Below are positions 8,737 to 16,767 of a DNA stretch of 44,315 nt, piece by piece. Under the pieces are notes generated by a model. That model saw only the letters and a list, made by a program, of their open reading frames with translations. It was not told the DNA's origin and ran no database searches. The stretch is from Aestuariibius sp. HNIBRBA575 (GTDB lineage Bacteria > Pseudomonadota > Alphaproteobacteria > Rhodobacterales > Rhodobacteraceae), in assembly GCF_040932005.1 (NCBI RefSeq), contig NZ_CP162417.1, positions 1 through 44,315 on the forward strand, written 5' to 3'. Both the position numbers and the translations under genes were made by a program. Within the stretch, counting starts at the first letter, position 1; each line of letters begins with the position of its first letter.

Positions 8737-10055
8737 TGGCATTTGCGACACTCATTATCGTATTTTTTGTGATTATTGCGGTTGGCGGCCCCATTGCGGT
8801 GGCGCTTGGCGGATCGGCAATTATTGCGTCCATGATTTTTGCTCCGATCCCGGATGGGATTGTAGGGCAGAAAATATTTTCCAACCTGAACCACTTCACC
8901 TTGATGGCCATTCCGTTTTTCTTTCTTGCGGCCGGTTTGATGGAAAAAGGCGGCTTGGTACAACGGCTGATCTCGCTGGCGCAGGCCTTGGTTGGGCATT
9001 TGCGCGCCGGTCTGGGGATGACGACCGTTCTGACCTGCATTTTCTTTGCAGCGATTTCAGGGTCAAGCCCCGCCACCGTGGCGGCGGTCGGCAACATTCT
9101 GTATCCATCGCTGCTAAAAGAGGGATATTCGTCCAAATACGCGGTGGGTGCGTTGGCCACTTCTGGGTCGATTGGCATTCTGATCCCCCCGTCGATCCCG
9201 CTTATTTTGTATGGATTTGTGACCGAAACCTCGATCCCTGCCTTGTTCCTGGCGGGCGTTATCCCCGGGATCATCTATGGGATGCTGCTGCTGTTCACCG
9301 CACGTTTCCTGGCGGGGCGTGAAGGGATCGCCGTCAAGGCGCGCGCAACATCCGGCGAATTGTCCCGTGCCTTCCGTTCCAGTTTGCCTGCGCTGGCGCT
9401 TCCGGTGTTTATCGTGTTTGGCATCTATGGGTTCCCTGAATTCGATTTGATGGGAATCTATTATGATGGCGGGGCGATCTTTACCCCAACCGAAGCGGCG
9501 GCCATCGCAGCAGTGCTGGCCATGCTCATCGGGTTGTTCATCTATCGGGAATTGTCCGTGCGCGATATTCTGCGGATCACTGCGGATACCGGACCACGTG
9601 TCGGCATGATTTTCTGGATCACCGCCAATGCGCTTTTGTTCGGGTTTTTCCTGACCAAGATCGGCCTGCCCGCAGCAATGGCACAAGCGGTGCTGGACAT
9701 GAACCTGTCGCCGATTGTGTTTTTGCTCTGCGTTAACTTGCTGTTGGTTGTGGTCGGTTTCTTTCTGGAAGGTGTGCCAACGATCCTGATCTTTGCACCG
9801 CTTCTGGTTCCGGCAGCCGAAAGTCTGGGCATCGATCCTGTGCATTTTGCGATCATCATGGTGGTCAATATCGAGCTGGGATTGATCACGCCGCCGGTTG
9901 GAATCAACTTGTTCGTTGCAAGCTCGATTTCAGGCATCCCACCGCTACAGGTGTTCCGTGCAACGCTGCCGTGGATGGGGGCCACAATCATCACGCTGCT
10001 GTTGGTGACGTACATACCCACGCTTTCATTGTTCTTACCCGGTCTCTCTCAATGA
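8736..10055 (+). CDS. dctM: TRAP transporter large permease subunit (DctM family)
   Basis: The 439-residue protein has about twelve membrane segments and the family features: GSSPATVAAVGNILYPSLLKEGY after the third or fourth helix, the SGSIGILIPPSIPLILYG loop, and ELGLITPPVGINLFV near the C-terminus. It is the ion-coupled translocation subunit. It lies between dctQ (one-base overlap) and dctP (43 bases). Length is normal for the family, with no sign of damage. Substrate is set by DctP and the context, here probably a sugar acid linked to the adjacent lactonases. Confidence 0.95.
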   Translation: MAFATLIIVFFVIIAVGGPIAVALGGSAIIASMIFAPIPDGIVGQKIFSNLNHFTLMAIPFFFLAAGLMEKGGLVQRLISLAQALVGHLRAGLGMTTVLTCIFFAAISGSSPATVAAVGNILYPSLLKEGYSSKYAVGALATSGSIGILIPPSIPLILYGFVTETSIPALFLAGVIPGIIYGMLLLFTARFLAGREGIAVKARATSGELSRAFRSSLPALALPVFIVFGIYGFPEFDLMGIYYDGGAIFTPTEAAAIAAVLAMLIGLFIYRELSVRDILRITADTGPRVGMIFWITANALLFGFFLTKIGLPAAMAQAVLDMNLSPIVFLLCVNLLLVVVGFFLEGVPTILIFAPLLVPAAESLGIDPVHFAIIMVVNIELGLITPPVGINLFVASSISGIPPLQVFRATLPWMGATIITLLLVTYIPTLSLFLPGLSQ

Positions 10056-10098
10056 GCCGGAATAAACCCCTAAATCAGATTATAAACGGAGGAAGAAA

Positions 10099-11100
10099 AT
10101 GTTCACACGCTCACTAAAACCAATGGTATTCATGGCCGCGATGGTCGTTGCGGCGGGGACCGCTTCGGCAGAAGTCGAAATGGTTATGTCCAATGATAAC
10201 AACGACAAAGGCCTAAAGGGGCAGACATTCAACTATCTGGTCGAACAGCTAGAGGAACGTCTGGGTGACCGGATCGATGTTGAAATGCATCATTCTGGCA
10301 CGCTGTTTGATCAGCAAAGCCAAATTCAGGGTCTGCAACTGGGTGGGACGCATCTTATTGCACCAACCGCCGGTATTTATAGCACGGTTGAGCCACGCGT
10401 TGCCGCGCTGCAGCTGCCCTTTATGTTGAACACGCCAGAAAAGATCCAAGAAGCGGTTGCCGATCCAACCATCCGGGATGCGATCATGCCGGGCCTCAAT
10501 GGTCAGAACATCGAAATCGTCGCCGTCTGGATGAACGGTCCGCGTGATCTGGGTTATAAGGGGCAGGATCCGATCCTGTTGCCAAGCGACGCAGAGGGCC
10601 TGAAGGTGCGCGTGCAATCTGCGCCGATCTTTGTGGAAACCTGGGAAGCTGTGGGGGCCAACCCCGTCGGTATCAACTGGTCAGAAGCCCCAACCGCGTT
10701 GCAACAGGGTGTGATCGATGCAGGTGAAGTAACGCCAAATTCATGGCGCGGATCGTCGACCTATCAGTTTGTGGATCACATCACGATGACGGATCACCAG
10801 TATTCGTTCTATCTGGTTGGGGCCAACAAACAGTGGTGGGACGCAATGCCAGACGATGTGAGAACCGAAGTGCAGGCTGCTCTGGCGGATGCGACAGAAT
10901 GGAACATGGCGATGAACACTGAAATCAACGGCGCTGCCGCTGAATTTATTGCCGGCGAAGGTGTCGGCGTTCACTACCTTAACGATGAACAGCGGGCCGC
11001 ATGGGCCGAAGCCATGAAACCTGTCTGGGAAGAGCTGGGCAATGAATTGGTTGGCGATGAAGTGATGGACCGGCTGAAGGAAATCGCAGGCGTCAACTGA
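10099..11100 (+). CDS. dctP: TRAP transporter periplasmic solute-binding protein (DctP family)
   Basis: The 333-residue protein starts with a Sec signal peptide (hydrophobic core MVFMAAMVVAAGTASA, cleavage after ASA). GLKVRVQSAPIFVETWEAVG carries the conserved Arg that pairs with the ligand carboxylate, and PTALQQGVIDAGEVTPNSW is the second ligand-contact segment. A strong GGAGG site precedes the ATG. It ends the lactonase-TRAP operon and is followed directly by a rho-independent terminator. Ligand is not determinable; a carboxylate such as a sugar acid is expected. Confidence 0.94.
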   Translation: MFTRSLKPMVFMAAMVVAAGTASAEVEMVMSNDNNDKGLKGQTFNYLVEQLEERLGDRIDVEMHHSGTLFDQQSQIQGLQLGGTHLIAPTAGIYSTVEPRVAALQLPFMLNTPEKIQEAVADPTIRDAIMPGLNGQNIEIVAVWMNGPRDLGYKGQDPILLPSDAEGLKVRVQSAPIFVETWEAVGANPVGINWSEAPTALQQGVIDAGEVTPNSWRGSSTYQFVDHITMTDHQYSFYLVGANKQWWDAMPDDVRTEVQAALADATEWNMAMNTEINGAAAEFIAGEGVGVHYLNDEQRAAWAEAMKPVWEELGNELVGDEVMDRLKEIAGVN

Positions 11101-11121
11101 CCTGTCATTTAGAAACCCATC

Positions 11122-11152
11122 AAAGGCGGCAATTCATTTGCCGCCTTTTTTG
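11122..11152 (+). terminator. Rho-independent terminator after dctP
   Basis: An 11-bp perfect stem (AAAGGCGGCAA with TTGCCGCCTTT, loop TTCAT) is followed by a T run, 22 bases after the dctP stop. Confidence 0.92.
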
Positions 11153-11271
11153 TTTGGCCTGTCTGAATTTTCGTAAATTCGCAGCGCTGTCGTGAAATTT
11201 TGATCTGGTAATACTTACCATAAGACCTATTACGCGGTCATTGATCCAAACCCAATAATTATACCGTAGAC

Positions 11272-11305
11272 AAAAAAGGACGCGCGCCGAGGCGAACGTC
11301 CTTTT
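11272..11305 (-). terminator. Terminator of the ABC transporter operon
   Basis: A 9-bp stem (AAAAGGACG with CGTCCTTTT) with an inner CGCC/GGCG pairing lies just after the ATPase stop. Read on the minus strand it ends in a run of six T. The T and A runs on both sides make it usable in both directions. Confidence 0.85.
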
Positions 11306-11325
11306 GCGATTTGTTCAAAGAAACG

Positions 11326-12081
11326 CTAGTGATCCAGCATCGCCCAAAGCCGACGTTTGATGTCCAAGAACTCATCCGTCAGGCGCATTTCATCGGTTCT
11401 GGGACGCGCCAGAGCCACGTCTTCGATGTGATGCACACGGCCGGGACGCGAAGAAAGCACAACGATTTTATCAGACAAGAAGATCGCCTCTTCGATGTCA
11501 TGGGTCACAAAGATGACGGTCTTTTTGGTTTTGGTCCACGTTTCCAATAGATCGGATTGCATCCGCTCTTTGGTTTGTGCGTCCAGCGCGCCAAAGGGTT
11601 CGTCCATCAGCAAAACATCGGGATCATTGGCATAGACCCGGCCAATATCAACCCGTTTGCGCATGCCGCCGGACAACTCCCGCGGCCAGCGATCCTCAAA
11701 CCCTTTGAGACCCACCATGTCGGTCCATTTGGCTTCGATTTCGGCCTGTTGCGCCTTAGAGGCCCCACGCAGGCGCGGTCCATAAGAGATGTTTTTGGCG
11801 ACCGTCATCCAAGGAAAAACCGCGTCCTGTTGAAACACCATCCCCCGTCGGCGGTCGGTGCCTTGGATCACGTCGCCATCCAATGTCATCGCGCCATCGG
11901 ACGGATCAAACAGCCCCGCCATCATTTTGAGCAATGTGGATTTGCCGCAGCCCGATGTGCCGATGATTGAATTGAAACTGCCGGATTCAAACGTCAGATC
12001 AATATCCTCAAGCACCGTCAGCGCGTCATGGCCACCTTTGCCAAAAGTATGGGTCAGATTGTTGGTTTTGATTTCGGGCAT
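11326..12081 (-). CDS. SsuB/TauB-type ABC transporter ATPase
   Basis: This 251-residue nucleotide-binding subunit powers uptake at the inner membrane. Walker A is GTSGCGKST, the Q-loop is in VFQQDAVFPWMTV, the signature is LSGGM (a variant of LSGGQ), Walker B is VLLMDEPFGALD, and the switch His is in VTHDIEEA. Similarity pattern and gene order (binding protein, permease, ATPase) fit the nitrate/sulfonate/taurine (SsuB/TauB) group. Its ATG overlaps the permease stop by one base. The probable SorC regulon operator lies upstream of the first gene. The group carries small organosulfur compounds in many cases, but also pyrimidines and other ligands. Confidence 0.92.
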   Translation of the reverse strand: MPEIKTNNLTHTFGKGGHDALTVLEDIDLTFESGSFNSIIGTSGCGKSTLLKMMAGLFDPSDGAMTLDGDVIQGTDRRRGMVFQQDAVFPWMTVAKNISYGPRLRGASKAQQAEIEAKWTDMVGLKGFEDRWPRELSGGMRKRVDIGRVYANDPDVLLMDEPFGALDAQTKERMQSDLLETWTKTKKTVIFVTHDIEEAIFLSDKIVVLSSRPGRVHHIEDVALARPRTDEMRLTDEFLDIKRRLWAMLDH

Positions 12082-12857
12082 TATTCACGCGCCTCCGACC
12101 ATTGCATGAGATAGGCTTGAATGCGGCGGAAAATCCGATCCATGATAAAGGCGCAACTGCCAATGATGACGATGATCATCATCACCTGATCCGTCAGGAA
12201 ATAACGACGCCCCTCTTGAAGCAAAAATCCCAATCCATTCTGCGCGGCCAGCAATTCAGAGGCCACAAGCGTGGTCCAAGCTGCCCCCAATGCGATGCGA
12301 TAGCCCGTGATAATAAAAGGAGTCGCGGCCGGAATGGCCACGGTGCGGAAAATCTGGAAACGATTGGCACCCATGGTCGCGGCCGCGTCCACATAGACTT
12401 GGGGGACGTTTTTCATACCCGCGATGACATTCACAACGCAGACCATGAAACAGGCGATCGAAATGATCAACACACGGCTAAATTCGTCGATGCCGAACCA
12501 GATGATAATGATCGGGATATAGGCCAGTGGCGGGATTGGGCGCAGGGCTTCGATCAGGGGATCAACCAGATATTCAACGGTTTTATACCAGCCGACCAAA
12601 CAGCCAACAATCAACGCCCCCGTGGTTCCAAAAAAGAAGCCAAGGAAAATGCGGTACAGGCTTGCCCCCAGCGCTTGGGTTAAGTTGCCGGATTCAAGAT
12701 TGACGAAAAAGGACTTTACGATGTCCGAAATCGGCGGCAGCAATGCCGGGTTATTGTCTGGCTGATTGGTCAACCAGACATAAGCCGCAAACACCAATGC
12801 CACCGACAAGACGCCCAATTGCAGGCGTCTTGAGGTTAATAGGTCTAAGATTTTCAT
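12081..12857 (-). CDS. SsuC/TauC-type ABC transporter permease
   Basis: The 258-residue permease has about six membrane helices and the BPD_transp_1 domain. The EAA-loop equivalent, which contacts the ATPase, includes AAATMGANRFQIFRTVAIPA. It is the middle gene of the ABC operon, one base after the binding-protein stop and with a one-base overlap into the ATPase. It belongs to the same group as SsuC and TauC. Nothing unusual is seen in length or motifs. Confidence 0.92.
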   Translation of the reverse strand: MKILDLLTSRRLQLGVLSVALVFAAYVWLTNQPDNNPALLPPISDIVKSFFVNLESGNLTQALGASLYRIFLGFFFGTTGALIVGCLVGWYKTVEYLVDPLIEALRPIPPLAYIPIIIIWFGIDEFSRVLIISIACFMVCVVNVIAGMKNVPQVYVDAAATMGANRFQIFRTVAIPAATPFIITGYRIALGAAWTTLVASELLAAQNGLGFLLQEGRRYFLTDQVMMIIVIIGSCAFIMDRIFRRIQAYLMQWSEARE

Positions 12858-12858
12858 T

Positions 12859-13893
12859 TCAGAGTTTGCTTACGATCTGATCGCTAACCAATGCATCCAG
12901 ATCAGGCATGTTGGGAATGCGATCATTGTCGACAAGGAACCGCGATTGCACGTCCAGTGCATTGTTCAGCACACCTTGGGCGTATACATCTTTGATTTCT
13001 TCAGTGTTGAAGTAGAAATAGCCATTCAACAGCGGTTCGACCTCTGGTGCGGTGACGCCTGCGCGGCCGACGCTTTCTTGCCATGCGATCATACGATCAA
13101 CAACCGCGGCATTGTCTTCGCGCAGCATTCCGACCGCTTCGTTGTGGAACGCAGCGACCGCTTGGGTCAGGGCCTCTTCTTTGGCGTCGATGGTTTGCTG
13201 GGTTGTCATAAAGACGTCCATGATCGACGGGCGGGCGTCGATGGGCATCGCGGATCCATCCGCCAACATGCTGGCACCGGGCAATTTGTCAAAGATCAAC
13301 TTTCGGGACGTGGCCAATGGTACGGTGGCATCCACAGCGCCGGCAATCAACGCGGCTTGGGCGTCAATTGGTTCCATGTTGATCCTGTTCAGCGGCATAT
13401 CCGCAAGGCCCGCCTGTTCCAGAGCAACCCCAAGGAAGAAGTCAAAGTTTGAACCAGAAGTGACGGCAATGGTTTTGCCTTCTAGGTCAGCCAGCGATTC
13501 AAGACCGGGTTTGCCAACAATCGTAAACAGGCCAGAGGCGTCGCCACAGATCGAAATTTCGCGGAAATCGGCAACCCGGCGGGCCATCGCAGCCAAAGGT
13601 GGCACGGATCCAACGGTGATGGCGTCAACAGACCCCCCTACCATTGCTTCGATCGCGGGTGGGCCGGATGGGAATACGCTGAATTCCATATCAACGCCGG
13701 GCGCAAAGCCCTGATCCTGAATCAGCCAATACAGCCCAAAGGAATAGGCGGGAATGATCCCGATCTTCAGCTTTTCGGTCGACGCATGGGCTTTGCCTAC
13801 AAAAAAGGTTGGGGCAGCCAAGGCAGCGCCAGCTGCGACACCACCTCTGAGCACGGTGCGGCGTGAAATGTAGCTTACTTTAGAATTCGACAT
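12859..13893 (-). CDS. SsuA/TauA-type ABC substrate-binding protein with Tat-like signal
   Basis: The 344-residue protein is of the NMT1/SsuA type. The start at 13893 follows a GGGAGGA site; an upstream in-frame ATG at 13950 adds only a non-conserved stretch. The N-terminus SRRTVLRGGVAAGAALAAP resembles a twin-arginine signal (S-R-R-x-x-L), with cleavage likely after AHA. The body has the SsuA pattern KIGIIPAYSFGLYWLIQDQG and later VTSGSNFDFFLG. It binds the imported ligand in the periplasm. The operator-like 31-mer at 13966 is 73 bases upstream, tying this transporter to the sulfatase and transketolase genes. An organosulfate or sulfonate ligand is plausible but unproven. Confidence 0.9.
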   Translation of the reverse strand: MSNSKVSYISRRTVLRGGVAAGAALAAPTFFVGKAHASTEKLKIGIIPAYSFGLYWLIQDQGFAPGVDMEFSVFPSGPPAIEAMVGGSVDAITVGSVPPLAAMARRVADFREISICGDASGLFTIVGKPGLESLADLEGKTIAVTSGSNFDFFLGVALEQAGLADMPLNRINMEPIDAQAALIAGAVDATVPLATSRKLIFDKLPGASMLADGSAMPIDARPSIMDVFMTTQQTIDAKEEALTQAVAAFHNEAVGMLREDNAAVVDRMIAWQESVGRAGVTAPEVEPLLNGYFYFNTEEIKDVYAQGVLNNALDVQSRFLVDNDRIPNMPDLDALVSDQIVSKL

Positions 13894-13965
13894 TCTATCC
13901 TCCCTTTGGATTTTACTGTCCAATGATCTCTGACCTCCCAGAGTTGCCACGAGCTTAGTTCCTGA

Positions 13966-13996
13966 CTTTTACATTTGTCAAATGTTTTGTCATAAG
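13966..13996. promoter_or_regulatory. Shared regulon operator, copy 1 (ABC transporter promoter)
   Basis: The 31-bp element begins CTTTTACATTTG and has TGTC at positions 23-26. It contains the perfect palindrome ACATTTG-T-CAAATGT (13971-13985). On the minus strand a TTGACA -35-like hexamer lies within the element, so a bound repressor would block the promoter. Nineteen of 31 positions are identical in all three copies (this one, 20635 and 25434). SorC (14084-15046) is the likely binder, by position only. Confidence 0.75.
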
Positions 13997-14083
13997 AAAG
14001 ATGAAGGTATGCAATACAGGTCCCAACAGACGGTCTGATTTTCCCGTCTATCCATCCGTTTTCATGTCATGAAAGGCGCGTGT

Positions 14084-15046
14084 TCAGCGGCTCAGCAAAA
14101 ATTCCGCGAGGCATTCGTCAACACATAAATGGGTGACGAGCCCGCCAGAAATGGCGGCTTCGACCGCTTCTACACGGTCATTCCCGGCTGCAACCAACAG
14201 TTTTCGCTCGGCTTTTTTCAGCTGCTCAATTTCAATCGCAATCAGCCGATCCTCTGGGGGTAACCCCAGGGCCTGTCCGTCACCCGAAATGTAGCGCCCA
14301 CATAAAACGCCCATCGCCCCTGCAGTGACGGCTTTGTCCAGCTCTTGGGCCTCGGCGATACCGGCGGCGACCAGATGAGTGTCAACTTTGGTATTGCCGA
14401 CAGAAAAAATCGCGACATCCAGATGTTGCAGCCGTTCCAGTTGCGCAGCAATGGTGGGTTCGTTGCGCAATGCGTCGGCCAATTCTGCCGAAGACAGAAC
14501 CGCAGGCGCATGCAATGTGTAGCAATCCCCGTTCAAAGATTTCGCAATCCTGATCGAACAATCTTCGGATGTGGGCACGCGGTCAGACACCATTGATCCG
14601 ATCATCTGACAAACGGTGACGTCCTGAAACCCGCTTTGGTTCATGGCCAGAGAAACCGCTTTGATGGTTTCCCCCCATGCCACGCCGACAACGTCGCCGG
14701 ATTTGACGATATCACTGACCGCCATTGCCCCAACCCGCGCGACCTGTGGTAGGGTTGCGGCGCGGGATTTGCCGGATTGCGCTTGGGCGACATAGGCGTC
14801 TTGTAGGCCAAATTTTTCGCAAAGCTGGCGCGACAGGTTTGACCCAGACAGAACATCCCCGCCGACGCGAATTTCTACGATCCCCCGTTCGCGACAATCG
14901 CGCAGCATATTCACCACTGTCGGTCTGGACACGCCGATGCGCTTTGCGATTTCGCTCTGTGTCAGGCCTTCGCCGTAATACAGCAAAGCAACATTCGCCA
15001 GTTGCGCATCTTTGTCTCTTTGACGGGTTTGATCGGATCGAGCCAT
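14084..15046 (-). CDS. SorC-family sugar-responsive transcriptional regulator
   Basis: The 320-residue protein has an N-terminal helix-turn-helix (GLTQSEIAKRIGVSRPTVVNML, about 29-50) and a C-terminal sugar-phosphate-binding domain of the SorC/DeoR type (GVAWGETI near residue 120, SVGN near 215, GDGQALGLPPEDR near 255). SorC regulators respond to phosphorylated sugars or polyols, consistent with the kinase in the same operon. It is the last gene of the molybdoenzyme-kinase-dehydrogenase-aldolase unit, starting one base after the aldolase stop. It probably binds the three 31-bp operators at 13966, 20635 and 25434. Confidence 0.92.
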   Translation of the reverse strand: MARSDQTRQRDKDAQLANVALLYYGEGLTQSEIAKRIGVSRPTVVNMLRDCRERGIVEIRVGGDVLSGSNLSRQLCEKFGLQDAYVAQAQSGKSRAATLPQVARVGAMAVSDIVKSGDVVGVAWGETIKAVSLAMNQSGFQDVTVCQMIGSMVSDRVPTSEDCSIRIAKSLNGDCYTLHAPAVLSSAELADALRNEPTIAAQLERLQHLDVAIFSVGNTKVDTHLVAAGIAEAQELDKAVTAGAMGVLCGRYISGDGQALGLPPEDRLIAIEIEQLKKAERKLLVAAGNDRVEAVEAAISGGLVTHLCVDECLAEFLLSR

Positions 15047-15047
15047 C

Positions 15048-15713
15048 CTATGCGTTTACTTTTTTCTGACCCTCTTGGCCATAGTTCTTGCGGAACCATT
15101 GGAAACATCGGTCTATTTCTTCCTGTGGCAATTCGTCCACCGGACCGCGACACATGGCCAGATGCGTCGTCATTGCGGCTTCTTCTAGATACATGGCGAT
15201 CGATGTGGCCTGAGTTGCTGATGTGCCCATCGTAAACACGCCATGCGCCTGAACCAGCGCCGCAAAGCCCCCATCCGCGGCGTCAACCACAGCCTGGCCT
15301 GTGTCAACTTCGCCCGGGGTGGCATAGCGGGAACAGGGCACATCGCGCCCCAACATATGGGTGATCGGTGTCAACACCGCTGGAATGCGTTCGCCGCGCG
15401 CAGCAAATGACGTGGCATAAGGGGAATGGGTGTGCGTGATGCCAAAAACGTCGGGGCGGTTTTTATAGATATAAAGATGCACGCCGGTATCCACGGACGG
15501 CTTCTTTTCGCCTTCGATCACGTTACCATCGATGTCGACAACAACCATGGTTTCGGGCGTCAGTTTGCTGAATTTCACGCCTGATGGCTTGATTACAATC
15601 AGGCCCGTTTCTGGATCACGACCTGATACATTGCCGCCCGACCCGACCACCAGCCCATTGGCTGGCAATTCATGGTTCTGGTCACAGACTTCTTGCTTTA
15701 ACGCCTCAAGCAT
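15048..15713 (-). CDS. AraD-like class II aldolase / L-ribulose-5-phosphate 4-epimerase family
   Basis: The 221-residue protein is of the zinc-dependent class II aldolase/epimerase family. Marks are SGGNVSGRD, VIKPSGVKFSKLTPE (phosphate and substrate loop), HTHSPYATSFAA (zinc His pair) and the later His in QAHGVF. The KPSGV and THSPYAT pattern is closest to L-ribulose-5-phosphate 4-epimerases, though fuculose-phosphate-type aldolases cannot be excluded. The ATG at 15713 is preferred over 15737 because GGAGG sits just upstream of it, inside the dehydrogenase gene. As an epimerase it would give D-xylulose 5-phosphate, which the split transketolase encoded divergently could use. Confidence 0.85.
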   Translation of the reverse strand: MLEALKQEVCDQNHELPANGLVVGSGGNVSGRDPETGLIVIKPSGVKFSKLTPETMVVVDIDGNVIEGEKKPSVDTGVHLYIYKNRPDVFGITHTHSPYATSFAARGERIPAVLTPITHMLGRDVPCSRYATPGEVDTGQAVVDAADGGFAALVQAHGVFTMGTSATQATSIAMYLEEAAMTTHLAMCRGPVDELPQEEIDRCFQWFRKNYGQEGQKKVNA

Positions 15714-16767
15714 CTTTTTGATCCTCCGGAATCCCATGGGGATATACGATAATTTTCAGAGATTTTTCGGCCTTGCGCAGCATTTCAAACGCCTCGGCAC
15801 TGTCTTTGATGTCAAAACGATGTGAAATCGCTTCGTCGGCCTTGATCCGCCCCGCTTCGAGCAGGCGAATATAGCTATAAGTATCTGTGTGATCAGAACT
15901 ATAGCGCGACGTGATCGTGATCTGATCAAAATAGGCCCGGCTGCCTTCGCGGACCCAATCGGTGCCCGGAGCCAAGGGCGCGCCCAGATGCAATGTGCCC
16001 CCGACCTCAACCAGTTTTTCCGCATCGGCCCAAGCCTGCGGGAACGGGGCGATCACGATCACCGTATCCGCCAAACGCCCGTTATTGGCGTCGCGTAGCG
16101 CCTGAACGGCATCTTGGGATTTTGGGTTGATCGTATGGGTCGCCCCAAAGAATTTCGCCTTTTCCAGACGCCAATCAGAAAAATCCAGCGCGATGACTTT
16201 GCCCGCACCAAAAAACGGCGCGAGATGGACAAACCCCTGCCCCATAAACCCTGCCCCCACGACGGCAACCGTATCGCCGGGTTGGATGTTGCACACTTTT
16301 AGCCCGGACATGACACAGGACCAGGGTTCAATCGTTACAGCCGCATCCGTTGAAATGTTATCCGGTAATTTATGGGCATCCATCCGCAAATGCTGGGCCG
16401 TGACGCGGTAATATTCGCAGACCCCGCCGGGGTCTAACTTCATTGAAGCATAAAACGGATCCCGTGTGAAATGTCCCCGACGCGACAGATGGCTATCCAC
16501 CCGACCCACATGATGGTTGATGAAAACCCGGTCACCGATCTGGTAATCCGTCACCTGCGCACCGACTTCGACCACTTCTCCGATGGGTTCATGGCCCAGC
16601 ACCTTGGGGTCGGACTTTTTGTACCACGCCATGGTTTCCCCACCACATAAGCCACATGCCAGCGTCTTGAGCAGCACTTCTTCGGGGCCAATTTCCGGCA
16701 CCGGACGCTCTTCGAGGCGGATATCATCAAGCGCGTGATAAACGGCGGCTTTCATCATGTTGGTCAT
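15706..16767 (-). CDS. Zinc-type MDR alcohol/polyol dehydrogenase lacking the structural zinc site
   Basis: The 353-residue medium-chain dehydrogenase has catalytic-zinc residues C38 (CGLCGGE), the GHE motif near residue 57 and a Glu in TIEPWSCVMSG. The Rossmann motif is VVGAGFMGQG. The usual four-cysteine structural zinc loop is replaced by a His/Arg-rich stretch (FINHHVGRVDSHLSRRG). It probably oxidises a sugar or polyol hydroxyl with NAD(P)+. The ATG overlaps the kinase stop by four bases (ATGA). A second ATG nine bases later is an alternative start. The substrate presumably belongs to the same route as the kinase and epimerase. Confidence 0.88.
   Translation of the reverse strand: MTNMMKAAVYHALDDIRLEERPVPEIGPEEVLLKTLACGLCGGETMAWYKKSDPKVLGHEPIGEVVEVGAQVTDYQIGDRVFINHHVGRVDSHLSRRGHFTRDPFYASMKLDPGGVCEYYRVTAQHLRMDAHKLPDNISTDAAVTIEPWSCVMSGLKVCNIQPGDTVAVVGAGFMGQGFVHLAPFFGAGKVIALDFSDWRLEKAKFFGATHTINPKSQDAVQALRDANNGRLADTVIVIAPFPQAWADAEKLVEVGGTLHLGAPLAPGTDWVREGSRAYFDQITITSRYSSDHTDTYSYIRLLEAGRIKADEAISHRFDIKDSAEAFEMLRKAEKSLKIIVYPHGIPEDQKDA

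Noticed and set aside
9114..9845. 243-residue minus-strand frame over dctM
   Set aside because: Antisense to a clear TRAP permease, with no domain pattern and extreme composition.
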